Below, in pieces: positions 6,607 through 13,617 of a stretch of DNA of 18,997 nucleotides. The translations under genes and the position numbers were made by a program. Source of the DNA: Chloroflexota bacterium (GTDB lineage Bacteria > Chloroflexota > DTOL01 > JACQYG01); assembly GCA_016208345.1 (NCBI GenBank), contig JACQYG010000001.1, positions 1 to 18,997 of the forward strand. The letters are read 5' to 3'. Below the pieces are notes generated by a model. It was not told the DNA's origin, searched no databases, and saw only the letters and a list, made by a program, of their open reading frames with translations. Within the stretch, counting starts at the first letter, position 1. Each line of letters begins with the position of its first letter.

Positions 6607-7362
6607 TCAGGCAAGATTGTTCTCCGAAAATCCTCTCGCAGGTTCCGGCACCTGCGGGGCAGATTTGCAAAACCTGGCATATAGTTGGCGGAAGCCTTCG
6701 TTGGAGAGGGCAGCGCGCTCTCCCTGATAGACGATGCGCCCGCCGGAAAGGATAGCTACCCGATCGGCCAATTCCAGGCCCCGCTCCAAATTGTGGGTAG
6801 TAAAGAGCACTGCCCGGCGTCGGCCATCGGCTTCAACCAAGGCTCCTTGCAAGAGAGGGGTGGCCTCCTGATCCAGGCCCGTGTCCGGCTCGTCCAGGAG
6901 CAGGATCGGCGGGTCGTGGAGCAGGGCCCGGGCCAGGGCCAGGCGCTGTTGCATGCCACGAGAGTAGGTGCGCACGGGATCGCGGCGACGAGCCCACAGC
7001 CCCATCTGCTTCAAGAGGGTGGCCATGCACCCCGCCGCATTGTGCAGGCCGTACATACGAGCATAGAAGGTCAGGTTCTCCTCAGCCGTCAGGTCATCGT
7101 AGAGATAGGTCTGATGCCCCATCACGCCAATATGCCGCCGCGTTGGCTCCTCTCCTTTAGCCAGGTCGTACCCTCCCAGGAGCACGCTACCGGCCGAGGG
7201 CCGGATGAGGCCGGCCAGAATCCGGATCAGCGTAGTCTTCCCCGCCCCATTGGGCCCGAAGAGGGCCACGAACTCTCCCAGCCGTACCTGTAGATCTACC
7301 CCCTGCAATACCTGTCGTGGGCCAAAGGATTTCTTCAGGCCAATAGCTTCAACGGCGAACAT
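6607..7362 (-). CDS. ccmA: CcmA, ATP-binding subunit of the cytochrome c maturation ABC transporter, 251 aa
   Basis: Cytoplasmic ATPase that powers release of holo-CcmE from CcmC/CcmD. It has Walker A GPNGAGKT at 36-43, the Q-loop region near GHQTYLYDDLTAEENL, the ABC signature written as YSRGMQQR (133-140, in place of LSGGQ, as is usual for CcmA and related exporters), Walker B LLLDEPDTGLD at 154-164, and the switch H190. The ATG is at 7362 and the stop is TGA at 6607-6609. It is followed by ccmB in the standard order. Its tail beyond about residue 225 (KSAPQVPEPARGFSENNLA) is probably disordered. Confidence 0.93.
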   Translation of the reverse strand: MFAVEAIGLKKSFGPRQVLQGVDLQVRLGEFVALFGPNGAGKTTLIRILAGLIRPSAGSVLLGGYDLAKGEEPTRRHIGVMGHQTYLYDDLTAEENLTFYARMYGLHNAAGCMATLLKQMGLWARRRDPVRTYSRGMQQRLALARALLHDPPILLLDEPDTGLDQEATPLLQGALVEADGRRRAVLFTTHNLERGLELADRVAILSGGRIVYQGERAALSNEGFRQLYARFCKSAPQVPEPARGFSENNLA

Positions 7363-7374
7363 AACAGGCTTCCC

Positions 7375-8595
7375 TCATTTCTCCCTCATTATCGCCGCCA
7401 GCCGTCTCTTCAACCTGGCTCTTTCCGCTCGGTACTCCTCTTCGCCAATGTCCCCAGCCTCGTAACGGTCATCCAGGTCGGCGATGGCCAGGATGAGAGA
7501 GGCCCGATCCTCAACGACCCGAGCCGTCTCGGTGGGCACCGCTTGAGCGCGACGCCGCTGCAAGGCATAGCCCAGGGCGATGACCACCGCCAGCACTCCC
7601 AGGCCCACCAGCACCACCCTGTACAGGGCGTTCTGGTCGGTGGTGCTGGTGTAGCTCCTCTCCTCCGTGGTTGCTGCTGGGCCAGGCGAAGCCACCGACG
7701 GGAGTTTGGCGGGTATGTTGCTGAAGTCCACGGTCACCTCTGTCCCCCTGGCCAGGTTCTGGCCAGCCAGGTGCAAGTAATTGGTCCCCTGGCCGCTCAT
7801 CCTCTCCCTGGCCACCAACACCGTGCTGGTGATGACCTGCCCCACATCAGGGACCAGAAAACTCAGGTTGCTCACGGCATAATCCAGCTTGCGGCTGAAG
7901 TGAGCCGTGGGCGAGCTCAGAGGCAGGTTGTAGGAGAAGAGCACCGGCTGCATCCCCGGCAGGATAGGCGTGGTGGCCGTGAAGGCATCGCCGCCGAAGA
8001 CCACCCCCTCTAGGCCCTGGCCATACTCCACATTTTTTGCCCCCTTAGGCAGGGAGAAGCGTAAGGTGGCCCGCTGCCCATCGGTGATCGGCTCGCCGGA
8101 GCCGATGAAGGTACGGTCGCCGGTGTTTTGGAAGATGTAGAACTCGGAGGTCTGCAAGGCTCCCTGCACCAGGTCGGCCAGGATATGCACCCGCTGAACG
8201 GAGACCTGAGCGTCGCTGTTTGTGCCCTCGTAGACCTCCAGGAGTACAGGTAGGGTGGTCTGGTCTTTGGCAAACCCCGCCGGTTCACTGCTGTACTCCA
8301 CTCCTTGGTAATAGGTCAAGACCGTATAGCTATAGCTCCCCGTCGCCGAAAGGTCAGCGAACCGGAAAGCCCCGGCAGCATCGGCCTGGGCGGTGCGTTT
8401 CTCTACCAGACTGGTCTCCTGGTGAATGTGTAGGGTCACCGGCAGATTGCCCACAGGGCCGCCGCCTGCCGTCTTATTGATCACCTGGCCCCGGATCATC
8501 CCCTTGCCATCATCGGCCCAGGCCAGAGTGGTCAGGAGCGTCAAGGCAAGGAACATCAAGGCCATGAACGAAAGAGCCAGCGCCTTTCTCCCCAC
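7375..8595 (-). CDS. Unknown exported protein: signal peptide, ectodomain, one helix, SHOCT-like cytoplasmic tail, 406 aa
   Basis: I do not recognise a named family for the whole protein. Residues 1-27 look like a signal peptide ending LAWA-DD. Residues 33-120 resemble a beta-sandwich of the carboxypeptidase-regulatory/transthyretin type (IRGQVINKT..., then GAFRFADLSATGSYSYTV). A larger beta-rich region extends to about 300, one helix lies at about 325-345, and the tail contains LDDRYEAGDIGEEEYRAERARLKRRL, like SHOCT or CcmI-type helical hairpins. The start is GTG at 8595, chosen because AAGGAGG lies seven nt upstream. It is 12 nt from ccmA and in line with the array. Topology parallels the 305-residue protein at 13618-14535. 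It may be a membrane scaffold or redox sensor for maturation (inference). Confidence 0.8.
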   Translation of the reverse strand: MGRKALALSFMALMFLALTLLTTLAWADDGKGMIRGQVINKTAGGGPVGNLPVTLHIHQETSLVEKRTAQADAAGAFRFADLSATGSYSYTVLTYYQGVEYSSEPAGFAKDQTTLPVLLEVYEGTNSDAQVSVQRVHILADLVQGALQTSEFYIFQNTGDRTFIGSGEPITDGQRATLRFSLPKGAKNVEYGQGLEGVVFGGDAFTATTPILPGMQPVLFSYNLPLSSPTAHFSRKLDYAVSNLSFLVPDVGQVITSTVLVARERMSGQGTNYLHLAGQNLARGTEVTVDFSNIPAKLPSVASPGPAATTEERSYTSTTDQNALYRVVLVGLGVLAVVIALGYALQRRRAQAVPTETARVVEDRASLILAIADLDDRYEAGDIGEEEYRAERARLKRRLAAIMREK

Positions 8596-8619
8596 TTAGT
8601 TGCCTCCTTGCGCAGTGAG

Positions 8620-9219
8620 TCATAGCTTTTGGCCGCACCTGGCGCAGAAGCGATCCCCCTCCTGGAACACCGCCCCGCACGATGAGCAACTCCTGGACAG
8701 AGCGGCGCCGCAGTGGCGACAGAAGGCGTCGCCAATATCGTAAGCCATCCCACAGCGAGAGCAGATTAGCGTCGCTGGCTTTCCCTTAGATACCGCCACC
8801 TGTTTGGGCTGGTGACGCGATGGAATTGGGGCCCCCGTGTCTACGCCAACACCGGCCCGCCGGGCCTGGCGCACCGCCGCCACCTCCCGTTCAATCTCGT
8901 CCTCGTCGCCCAGAGCCTCGCTAGACTCCACTACGGGCGCCAACTTTGGCTGCTCGTCCAAGGCCTTGAGGATGGCCACAGCCTTGCGGGTGTAGCGTTC
9001 CCGCAAATCGGTGTGGTCCTTGCCGGAGAGATTGCCCATCTCGTGGTCAAAATCCAACTCTTTGATAGAAGCATAGACGGCATCCCGCTGAGCCCTCAGC
9101 GACTCCATAGCGGTCTCGCCTGCCACAGTCAGGGCCTCCTCTGTCCTCGCCTTGAAAAGCGGATACCCGGCGGCCGCTATGGCCACTCCCGCTAAAACCA
9201 CGGTGAAAATGATCTCCAT
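8620..9219 (-). CDS. CcmI-like membrane protein with two C-terminal zinc ribbons, 199 aa
   Basis: The N-terminal helix (about 4-20) is followed by a coiled helical hairpin, RDAVYASIKELDFDHEMGNLSGKDHTDLRERY, which matches the beginning of CcmI/CycH proteins that help present apocytochrome for heme ligation. Instead of TPR repeats the C terminus has two zinc-ribbon modules: C153/C156/C167/C170 and C178/C181/C192/C195. The ATG at 9219 has GGGAGA upstream; the stop is TGA. Short CcmI-like proteins ending in zinc ribbons fit the apparently reduced System I here. The metal binding is inferred from cysteine spacing only. It lies between ccmH and the 406-residue protein. Confidence 0.82.
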   Translation of the reverse strand: MEIIFTVVLAGVAIAAAGYPLFKARTEEALTVAGETAMESLRAQRDAVYASIKELDFDHEMGNLSGKDHTDLRERYTRKAVAILKALDEQPKLAPVVESSEALGDEDEIEREVAAVRQARRAGVGVDTGAPIPSRHQPKQVAVSKGKPATLICSRCGMAYDIGDAFCRHCGAALSRSCSSCGAVFQEGDRFCARCGQKL

Positions 9220-9237
9220 ACGCTATATCTCCCATCA

Positions 9238-9289
9238 GTCGCTTGAAGCGACCGTCTCAGATAGGTTCAAGCTGGCTTGAAGTCAGCTT
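9238..9289. repeat. Two tandem palindromes with a common CTTGAAG core
   Basis: GTCGCTT-G-AAGCGAC (9238-9252) is followed by AAGCTGGCTTGAAGTCAGCTT-type pairing (9269-9289: stem AAGCTG/CAGCTT extended through a G-U pair). Both are centred on CTTGAAG, lie between ccmH and the ccmI-like gene, and could form consecutive hairpins in the transcript. No U-run follows. Confidence 0.65.
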
Positions 9290-9324
9290 CCGCTCGACTC
9301 AGCCGACGAATTCTATCCAAGGGC

Positions 9325-9792
9325 TCACTTAAACGCCGCCAGATCCCGCCGCAGCCGCTCCTCGTACTCAGCCACTTCGGCATCGGCCACCTCTTCCACG
9401 GTCACCTCTTCCAGTTCCTGGCCGCGGAAGACCCATTTGCGCAGAGCCAGGTACACCGCCCCAGCTCCCAGGACAATCCCGGCGAAGGGGACAACCCAGG
9501 CTGCCAGGTTAAAGCCTTTCTTCGTGGGTGTGGATAACACCACCTCGCCGTACTGGCCTACAAAGTAGGCCAGGATTTCCTCTTTGCTCTTACCCTGGTC
9601 CAGTATTGCTTTGATCGTCTGGCGCATCTGCTCTGCCGTGCCGCAATCGCAGGAGGCTACCGTCTTGGTGCAGCCGCACTGGCACATCAACTCGTTGGCG
9701 ATGGCATCCACCGCCCCATCGGCCAGGGCAGGGGTGGCGATCATCAGGTTGAGGAATCCCACCAATAAGATGGTCAGTAAGATACGTTTCAT
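9325..9792 (-). CDS. ccmH: CcmH-type cytochrome c biogenesis protein with Cys-rich variant motif, 155 aa
   Basis: Membrane-anchored, periplasmic-side thiol protein that reduces or holds apocytochrome CXXCH before heme attachment. It has a signal peptide/anchor at 1-24 and the short helical CcmH domain with ANELMCQCGCTKTVASCDCG. The family's classical LRCxxC is replaced by C37, C39, C41 plus C48, C50. EQMRQTIKAILDQGKSKEEILAYFVGQYGEVVLSTP follows, typical of CcmH/CycL. A helix lies at about 96-116, then an acidic tail. It starts 5 nt after the ccmF stop. Confidence 0.9.
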   Translation of the reverse strand: MKRILLTILLVGFLNLMIATPALADGAVDAIANELMCQCGCTKTVASCDCGTAEQMRQTIKAILDQGKSKEEILAYFVGQYGEVVLSTPTKKGFNLAAWVVPFAGIVLGAGAVYLALRKWVFRGQELEEVTVEEVADAEVAEYEERLRRDLAAFK

Positions 9793-9797
9793 CGCAC

Positions 9798-11750
9798 TCA
9801 GCCCCCTCCCACCCTTTCTCTTCTATCCGGCAGGAAGGCGATCACCGTCCCAAAGAGCAGCACCACCCCACCGATCCAGATCCAGACCACCATGGGATTG
9901 ACGATGAGACGGAAATTGGCCGTGCCGTCGTCCTCCCAACCGGTCAGGATGAGATACAGGTCTTCAATGAGGGTGGTGCGCACGTCCACTTCGGTGTTGG
10001 GCTGCTCGTGGCCCCGGTGGAACTCCTTGGCTGGGGCCATGTTCCCCAGGTACTTGCCGTTCTGACTCACCTCAAGGTTAGCCGCCACCACCTGCTTGCT
10101 GGCGGTAGGATACTGGTTGAGTCCCTTGTAGGTCAAGTTGTAATCCTTTACCGTGGCCGATTCACCCGGTCGCAGGGTCACCTGGTTCTCCACTTTGTAT
10201 AGCGACGAAGCCGCCACGCCCACGGCGATGAGGATGATCCCCAGGTGCACGAAGTAGCCGCCATAGCGGGGCTTGTTCTGCCAGATCAGGTTGAAGAAGG
10301 CGGCCAGATAGCCCTCGCTTAAGGTGCGGTGCCGCGCTCGAGTCCCTCGGTAGAACTCTAATAGAATTGTCGCGACGACGAACACACACAGGGAGAAGGC
10401 CACCACGGCGTAGCTTTCACGGATGCCGCCCACGAAAAGCACCAGTGCGAAAACCATGGTGGCGATGAAAGGATATAGAAAGTTGCGGATCAGGTTCTCC
10501 GTGGAGGCCCGCCGCCACCCAATGAGGGGGCAGATGCCCATGAGGACGATAATGGCCAGGAAGATTGGCGCATTCACCTGGTTGAAGAAAGGCGGGCCCA
10601 CAGTGATCTTCACGCCCCGCACCGCCTCGGAGACCAAGGGGAAGACCGTTCCCCAGAAGGTGGCAAAGGCTGCTCCCACTAGCAAGAGGTTATTGAAGAG
10701 GAAGCTAGACTCCCGGGAGACGAGGCTGTCCAACTCGTTCTCGCTCTGGAGCCTATCCAACCGTTCCACTAGCAGGGCCACGGAGAAGATGACGATCAGC
10801 CCGAGGAAGCCCACGAACATCGGCCCGATGTTGCTCTGGCCAAAGGTGTGCACGGAAGAGAGGATGCCAGAGCGGGTGAGCATCGTCCCAAAGATAGAGA
10901 GGGCGAAGGTAACGATGATCAGCACCATGTTCCAGACCTTGAGCGCACTCCGGCGCTGCTGGATCATCACCGAGTGCAGGTAGGCCGTGCCGGTGAGCCA
11001 GGGCATGAAGGAAGCCGATTCCACCGGATCCCATCCCCAGTAGCCGCCCCAACCTAGTTCCACGTAGGCCCATTGGGCCCCGAAGAGGTTCCCCAGCCCC
11101 AGGAAGAACCAGGCGAAGAGCGTCCAGCGACGGGTGCTCTTGAGCCATTCGCTCCCCAAGTTGCCAGTGATGAGCGCCGCCATGGCGAAGGCGTAGGGTA
11201 TGGTGAAGCCCACGTAGCCCAGGTAGAGGGTGGTGGGGTGAAAGAACATCCCCGGATTCTGCAATAATGGATTCAAGCCATTGCCATCGGGTGGGGTGAC
11301 CGCCAGCCGGGTGAAGGGGCTGGCGATGAAGGTGAGCAGGAAGAGAAAGAAGGTCTCCGTGCCCATCATCACGGCCATGACGTAAGGCATGAGGTCCCGG
11401 TGTCGCTCCCGGTTCTGCCAGACGACCACGGTGGCTAAGATGGCCAGTGTCCAGGCCCAGAGGAGAAGTGATCCCTCGTTGCCGCCCCAGAAAGCAGAGA
11501 TGGTATAAAAGAGCGTCATGTCTCGGCTGGAGTACTCGGCCACGTACTTCAGGGAGAAGTCCCGGCCAATCAAGGCATACAAGAGGGCGATAGATGCGAT
11601 GGTGGTAAAGGCAGCCACCACATAGATGCTGTTGCGGCTGCTCTGCAAGAGTTCCCCATATCCCTTGCGCACCGCCAGCAAAGCGGCCACCATAGCATAG
11701 GCCGCTACCAACGGGCTGACCAGTAAAGCTGCATTGCTGAGATCAGGCAT
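9798..11750 (-). CDS. ccmF: CcmF heme lyase component, 650 aa
   Basis: Large polytopic protein that, with CcmH/CcmI, transfers heme from CcmE to the apocytochrome on the outer side of the membrane. It has FWGGNEGSLLLW at 88-99, GMFFHPTTLYLGYVG (conserved H171), the WWD heme-handling motif WGGYWGWDPVESASFMPW at about 234-251, H259 in TAYLHS, TRSGILSSVHTFG further on, and a soluble domain before the last helix (RPGESATVKDYNLTYKG...). The length matches CcmF. I chose the ATG at 11750 because GGAGGTAATA sits directly before it; an upstream in-frame TTG at 11762 has no such support. The stop is an ordinary TGA, showing UGA is read as stop here. Confidence 0.95.
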   Translation of the reverse strand: MPDLSNAALLVSPLVAAYAMVAALLAVRKGYGELLQSSRNSIYVVAAFTTIASIALLYALIGRDFSLKYVAEYSSRDMTLFYTISAFWGGNEGSLLLWAWTLAILATVVVWQNRERHRDLMPYVMAVMMGTETFFLFLLTFIASPFTRLAVTPPDGNGLNPLLQNPGMFFHPTTLYLGYVGFTIPYAFAMAALITGNLGSEWLKSTRRWTLFAWFFLGLGNLFGAQWAYVELGWGGYWGWDPVESASFMPWLTGTAYLHSVMIQQRRSALKVWNMVLIIVTFALSIFGTMLTRSGILSSVHTFGQSNIGPMFVGFLGLIVIFSVALLVERLDRLQSENELDSLVSRESSFLFNNLLLVGAAFATFWGTVFPLVSEAVRGVKITVGPPFFNQVNAPIFLAIIVLMGICPLIGWRRASTENLIRNFLYPFIATMVFALVLFVGGIRESYAVVAFSLCVFVVATILLEFYRGTRARHRTLSEGYLAAFFNLIWQNKPRYGGYFVHLGIILIAVGVAASSLYKVENQVTLRPGESATVKDYNLTYKGLNQYPTASKQVVAANLEVSQNGKYLGNMAPAKEFHRGHEQPNTEVDVRTTLIEDLYLILTGWEDDGTANFRLIVNPMVVWIWIGGVVLLFGTVIAFLPDRRERVGGG

Positions 11751-11762
11751 TATTACCTCCAA

Positions 11763-11882
11763 AGATGTGACAAGCTATGCCATTCAAGCCTATAAGCAAA
11801 GGTTATAACCGGTTTCTTGGCGACCTTTGTTTCGTTGCTATAAAATCTTGTCTCATCTGCACAAAATCGGATGTCAAGGAGT
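11763..11882 (-). other. ccmF leader with overlapping palindromes
   Basis: 120 nt AT-rich spacer upstream of ccmF. It contains the perfect palindrome GGTTATAACC (11801-11810), which overlaps AACCGGTT (11807-11814), a possible operator. A minus-strand TTGACA lies at 11872-11877 but has no -10 at proper distance, so I do not claim a promoter. Confidence 0.35.
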
Positions 11883-12047
11883 TTAGAGTGGTCTATGCCG
11901 CCAGTATTCCGAAGAACCCTTCTCCGGCGGTTTTTCCTTCATCTGGTGTATCTGTCGTCGCCAGGCCTCCTCGTTGAAGCCGCTGGCCTGCCACATGCCG
12001 TTCAAGAAGGACCGTACCGCTGTCCACAACGCTCTCAGTTTTTCCAT
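11883..12047 (-). CDS. Small unknown protein, 54 aa
   Basis: The start at ATG 12047 is supported by GGGAGG about six nt upstream. The peptide begins MEKLRALWTAVRSFLNGMWQ, an amphipathic helix with aromatic residues, then GFNEEAWRRQIHQMKEKPPE and an end rich in Trp, Arg and His (EYWRHRPL). It has no convincing transmembrane segment and no cysteines. It lies between ccmE and ccmF in the same direction, so it is probably co-transcribed. There is a faint resemblance in size and layout to the YbdD/YjiX group of small proteins, which I do not consider established. The frame continues back to 12110, but those extra codons come from a repeat. Confidence 0.6.
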   Translation of the reverse strand: MEKLRALWTAVRSFLNGMWQASGFNEEAWRRQIHQMKEKPPEKGSSEYWRHRPL

Positions 12048-12063
12048 GATACCTCCCGATTTG

Positions 12064-12120
12064 AACCACCAAGGCACGAAGATACAAACGAAAACTTGGC
12101 GTCTTAGCATCTTCGTGGTG
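12064..12120. repeat. Dispersed ACCACGAAGA-type inverted repeat
   Basis: CACGAAGAT (12075-12083) and ATCTTCGTG (12109-12117) form 9-bp arms 25 nt apart, flanked by further partial complementarity (ACCACC/GGTGGT type). On the minus strand it reads ACCACGAAGATGCTAAGACG and then an inverted copy. The pattern resembles short dispersed repeats with tandem ACGAAG units known between genes of several phyla. It separates ccmE from the 54-residue gene. Confidence 0.65.
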
Positions 12121-12162
12121 AGCTATTTTTTAACCTTCGCCGTGGGCACTGCGTATAAGGAA

Positions 12163-12603
12163 CTACTCCGGCTCGTACTTGGATGGGCATTTAGCGAAGA
12201 GTTGGCTGGCCTGGAAAACGCCGTTGGCGTCCAGCTTGCCCTCGACCACCACGTCGGCTCCCTCTTTGAAAGTATCCGGGATTACTCCTCTGTAGGCCAC
12301 AAGCACCGTTTTGGTGGGGTCTTTCTCGTCGTAGGCCAAGAAGCGCAGGGTCATGATGCGATTGTCTCGCTGGATGGAGCCTTCTTGCACCTTGCCGGCC
12401 AGGCGTACTCCCTGGCCCACCACCTCGGCCTGGCGGGCCTTTAGCTCGCCCACCGTCAGGTAGTACATCATGTTACCCTGGAAGGCGTTCAAACCCAGGG
12501 CGGTGATGGCCAGCACTACAATCCCCACGCCCAAAAGCAGCTTCAATTTATTGGCCTTAAGCCAGCCTCGGCCCACGGGCCGCGTCGCCTCTGCCACAGC
12601 CAT
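12163..12603 (-). CDS. ccmE: CcmE heme chaperone, Cys-type (CPxxY), 146 aa
   Basis: Membrane-anchored heme chaperone: an N-terminal helix (about 20-40) and an OB-fold domain facing outward, with YYLTVGELKA, VRLAGKVQEGSI and VVVEGKLDANGVFQASQLFAKCPSKYEPE. Classical CcmE binds heme through His in HxxxY. Here the position is C139 with Y143 (CPSKY), the variant described for archaea and some bacteria. The start is ATG 12603, chosen because GGAGG lies about nine nt upstream. It is 24 nt downstream of a second CcmE and is the more typical of the two. Confidence 0.93.
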   Translation of the reverse strand: MAVAEATRPVGRGWLKANKLKLLLGVGIVVLAITALGLNAFQGNMMYYLTVGELKARQAEVVGQGVRLAGKVQEGSIQRDNRIMTLRFLAYDEKDPTKTVLVAYRGVIPDTFKEGADVVVEGKLDANGVFQASQLFAKCPSKYEPE

Positions 12604-12627
12604 GGATACACCTCCACCAATCAACCG

Positions 12628-13023
12628 TTATTGCGGCAAATAGCTGTGCGGGCACTTCAATAGCACCTGTGTTGCCTGAAAAACACCATCACGCCCCAGA
12701 CGGCCTTCGGCGATAGCCACGACGCCGGCCTTGAAACCATCGGGTGCTGTGCCCCGGTAAACGACCGGTAGCGCCTGCCCGGTCGCACCATCGTCGCTGA
12801 GGTGAAACCGCAGGAGTCCCTGGCGTTTGTCCCATTCCACCGAACCAGCCACGACTGTGCCTCCCACACGGGAACCCTCGCTGTAGGCAGCCTCGCCCTT
12901 GGCCTGTAGCTCGCTCACCGTCAGGTAATAGACCCGGGTCATATCATACCAGCCACGTACCCCCAGGCCCAACAACGCCACCACGATAACCGCCAGTCCC
13001 CACAGCCACCTCCTCCGCCGCAC
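12628..13023 (-). CDS. ccmE: Second CcmE paralogue, Cys-type (CPxxY), about 131 aa
   Basis: Same fold as the neighbour: a basic N terminus, a helix at about 7-23, then VYYLTVSELQAKGE, SRVGGTVVAGSVEW, and at the end GRLGRDGVFQATQVLLKCPHSYLPQ with C124 and Y128 as the predicted heme ligand pair. Divergence from the downstream copy is large, so this is an old duplication or a division of labour rather than a recent tandem copy. The start is GTG 13023, preceded by GGGGAGGGG. The frame runs on to a TTG at 13062, but those codons come from a palindromic repeat. It ends 24 nt before the other ccmE. Confidence 0.88.
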   Translation of the reverse strand: MRRRRWLWGLAVIVVALLGLGVRGWYDMTRVYYLTVSELQAKGEAAYSEGSRVGGTVVAGSVEWDKRQGLLRFHLSDDGATGQALPVVYRGTAPDGFKAGVVAIAEGRLGRDGVFQATQVLLKCPHSYLPQ

Positions 13024-13040
13024 TCTCCCCTCCCCACCTA

Positions 13041-13063
13041 ATTGCAAATCGAAAATCTGCAAT
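13041..13063. repeat. Palindromic repeat 5' of the second ccmE
   Basis: ATTGCAAAT and ATCTGCAAT are inverted 9-mers with one mismatch around CGAAA. It begins 5 nt after the stop codon of the 180-residue gene, again at a gene end. Confidence 0.6.
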
Positions 13064-13068
13064 CGCCC

Positions 13069-13611
13069 TTACCACGTCACCCTCACTGCCTCGCGCGTCA
13101 CCACCTCTGGCTGCTCACCGCCGATGCCTATCCAGATGACCTTGTTGGCCTTCTGGTAATAGTAGTGTGCCATACCATCGGCACCGTCCAGGCGGTAGAC
13201 CTGGAGATCGCCCACCTCCTCGGTGCGCAGGTTAGTGAAATAGCGATTCCCTTGTTTGATACGACGGGTCATAGCTTCGCTTAGTTGCCTGGCCTGCTCC
13301 ACTGTGCGGGTAATGCCCACCCAGGCGATAGCCTCGCGTTCCCGGTTCTTGTAGTGGGCGATGTAGCCGCTGGCCAGACTCACCTCTTTGCCATGCAGCT
13401 CAGCCAGTTGTTGCAGGGCCGCCTCGCCGGTGACCGTATTGGTCAGGGCCATCCCGGCCAAGCGGCCAGGGATACTCACGTCCTTCACTGGGCTGGTCTC
13501 TATCACCCCCAGGGTCAGCCTGGTCAGCACGGCGATCAAGGCACCAAAGACAAAGAGAACCAGCAGTGTGCCGGTGAGGTTCCACTTCTTCTTCGCTATA
13601 GTTTTCGCCAT
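13069..13611 (-). CDS. Unknown membrane-anchored protein, 180 aa
   Basis: Family not recognised. There is a basic N terminus (MAKTIAKKKW), one helix at about 13-36, then an outward-facing domain of about 140 residues with mixed alpha/beta character, such as SLASGYIAHYKNREREAIAWVGI, QARQLSEAMTRRIKQGN and DGMAHYYYQKANKVIWIGIG. There are no cysteines, so no direct thiol chemistry. The domain looks like a compact soluble fold ending in a conserved-looking YYYQKANKVIW strand. It is 6 nt downstream of the 305-residue gene and 45 nt upstream of ccmE2, so it is co-transcribed with the maturation genes and may be an accessory factor (inference). Confidence 0.75.
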   Translation of the reverse strand: MAKTIAKKKWNLTGTLLVLFVFGALIAVLTRLTLGVIETSPVKDVSIPGRLAGMALTNTVTGEAALQQLAELHGKEVSLASGYIAHYKNREREAIAWVGITRTVEQARQLSEAMTRRIKQGNRYFTNLRTEEVGDLQVYRLDGADGMAHYYYQKANKVIWIGIGGEQPEVVTREAVRVTW

Positions 13612-13617
13612 ATCTGT

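Noticed and set aside
7543..8480. Plus-strand frames of 86-156 codons opposite the 406-aa gene.
   Set aside because: Composition is rich in Gly, His, Gln and Arg, as expected from reading GC-rich coding DNA backwards; no start signals.
6607..9800. Reassignment of UGA as a sense codon in the whole genome.
   Set aside because: UGA ends ccmA, ccmF, the ccmI-like gene and CBS at family-typical lengths.
9798..11762. Upstream in-frame TTG starts for ccmF and the first ccmE.
   Set aside because: The downstream ATG in each case has a properly spaced GGAGG that overlaps the would-be extension.
11872..11877. TTGACA upstream of ccmF as a promoter.
   Set aside because: No acceptable -10 at 16-19 bp.
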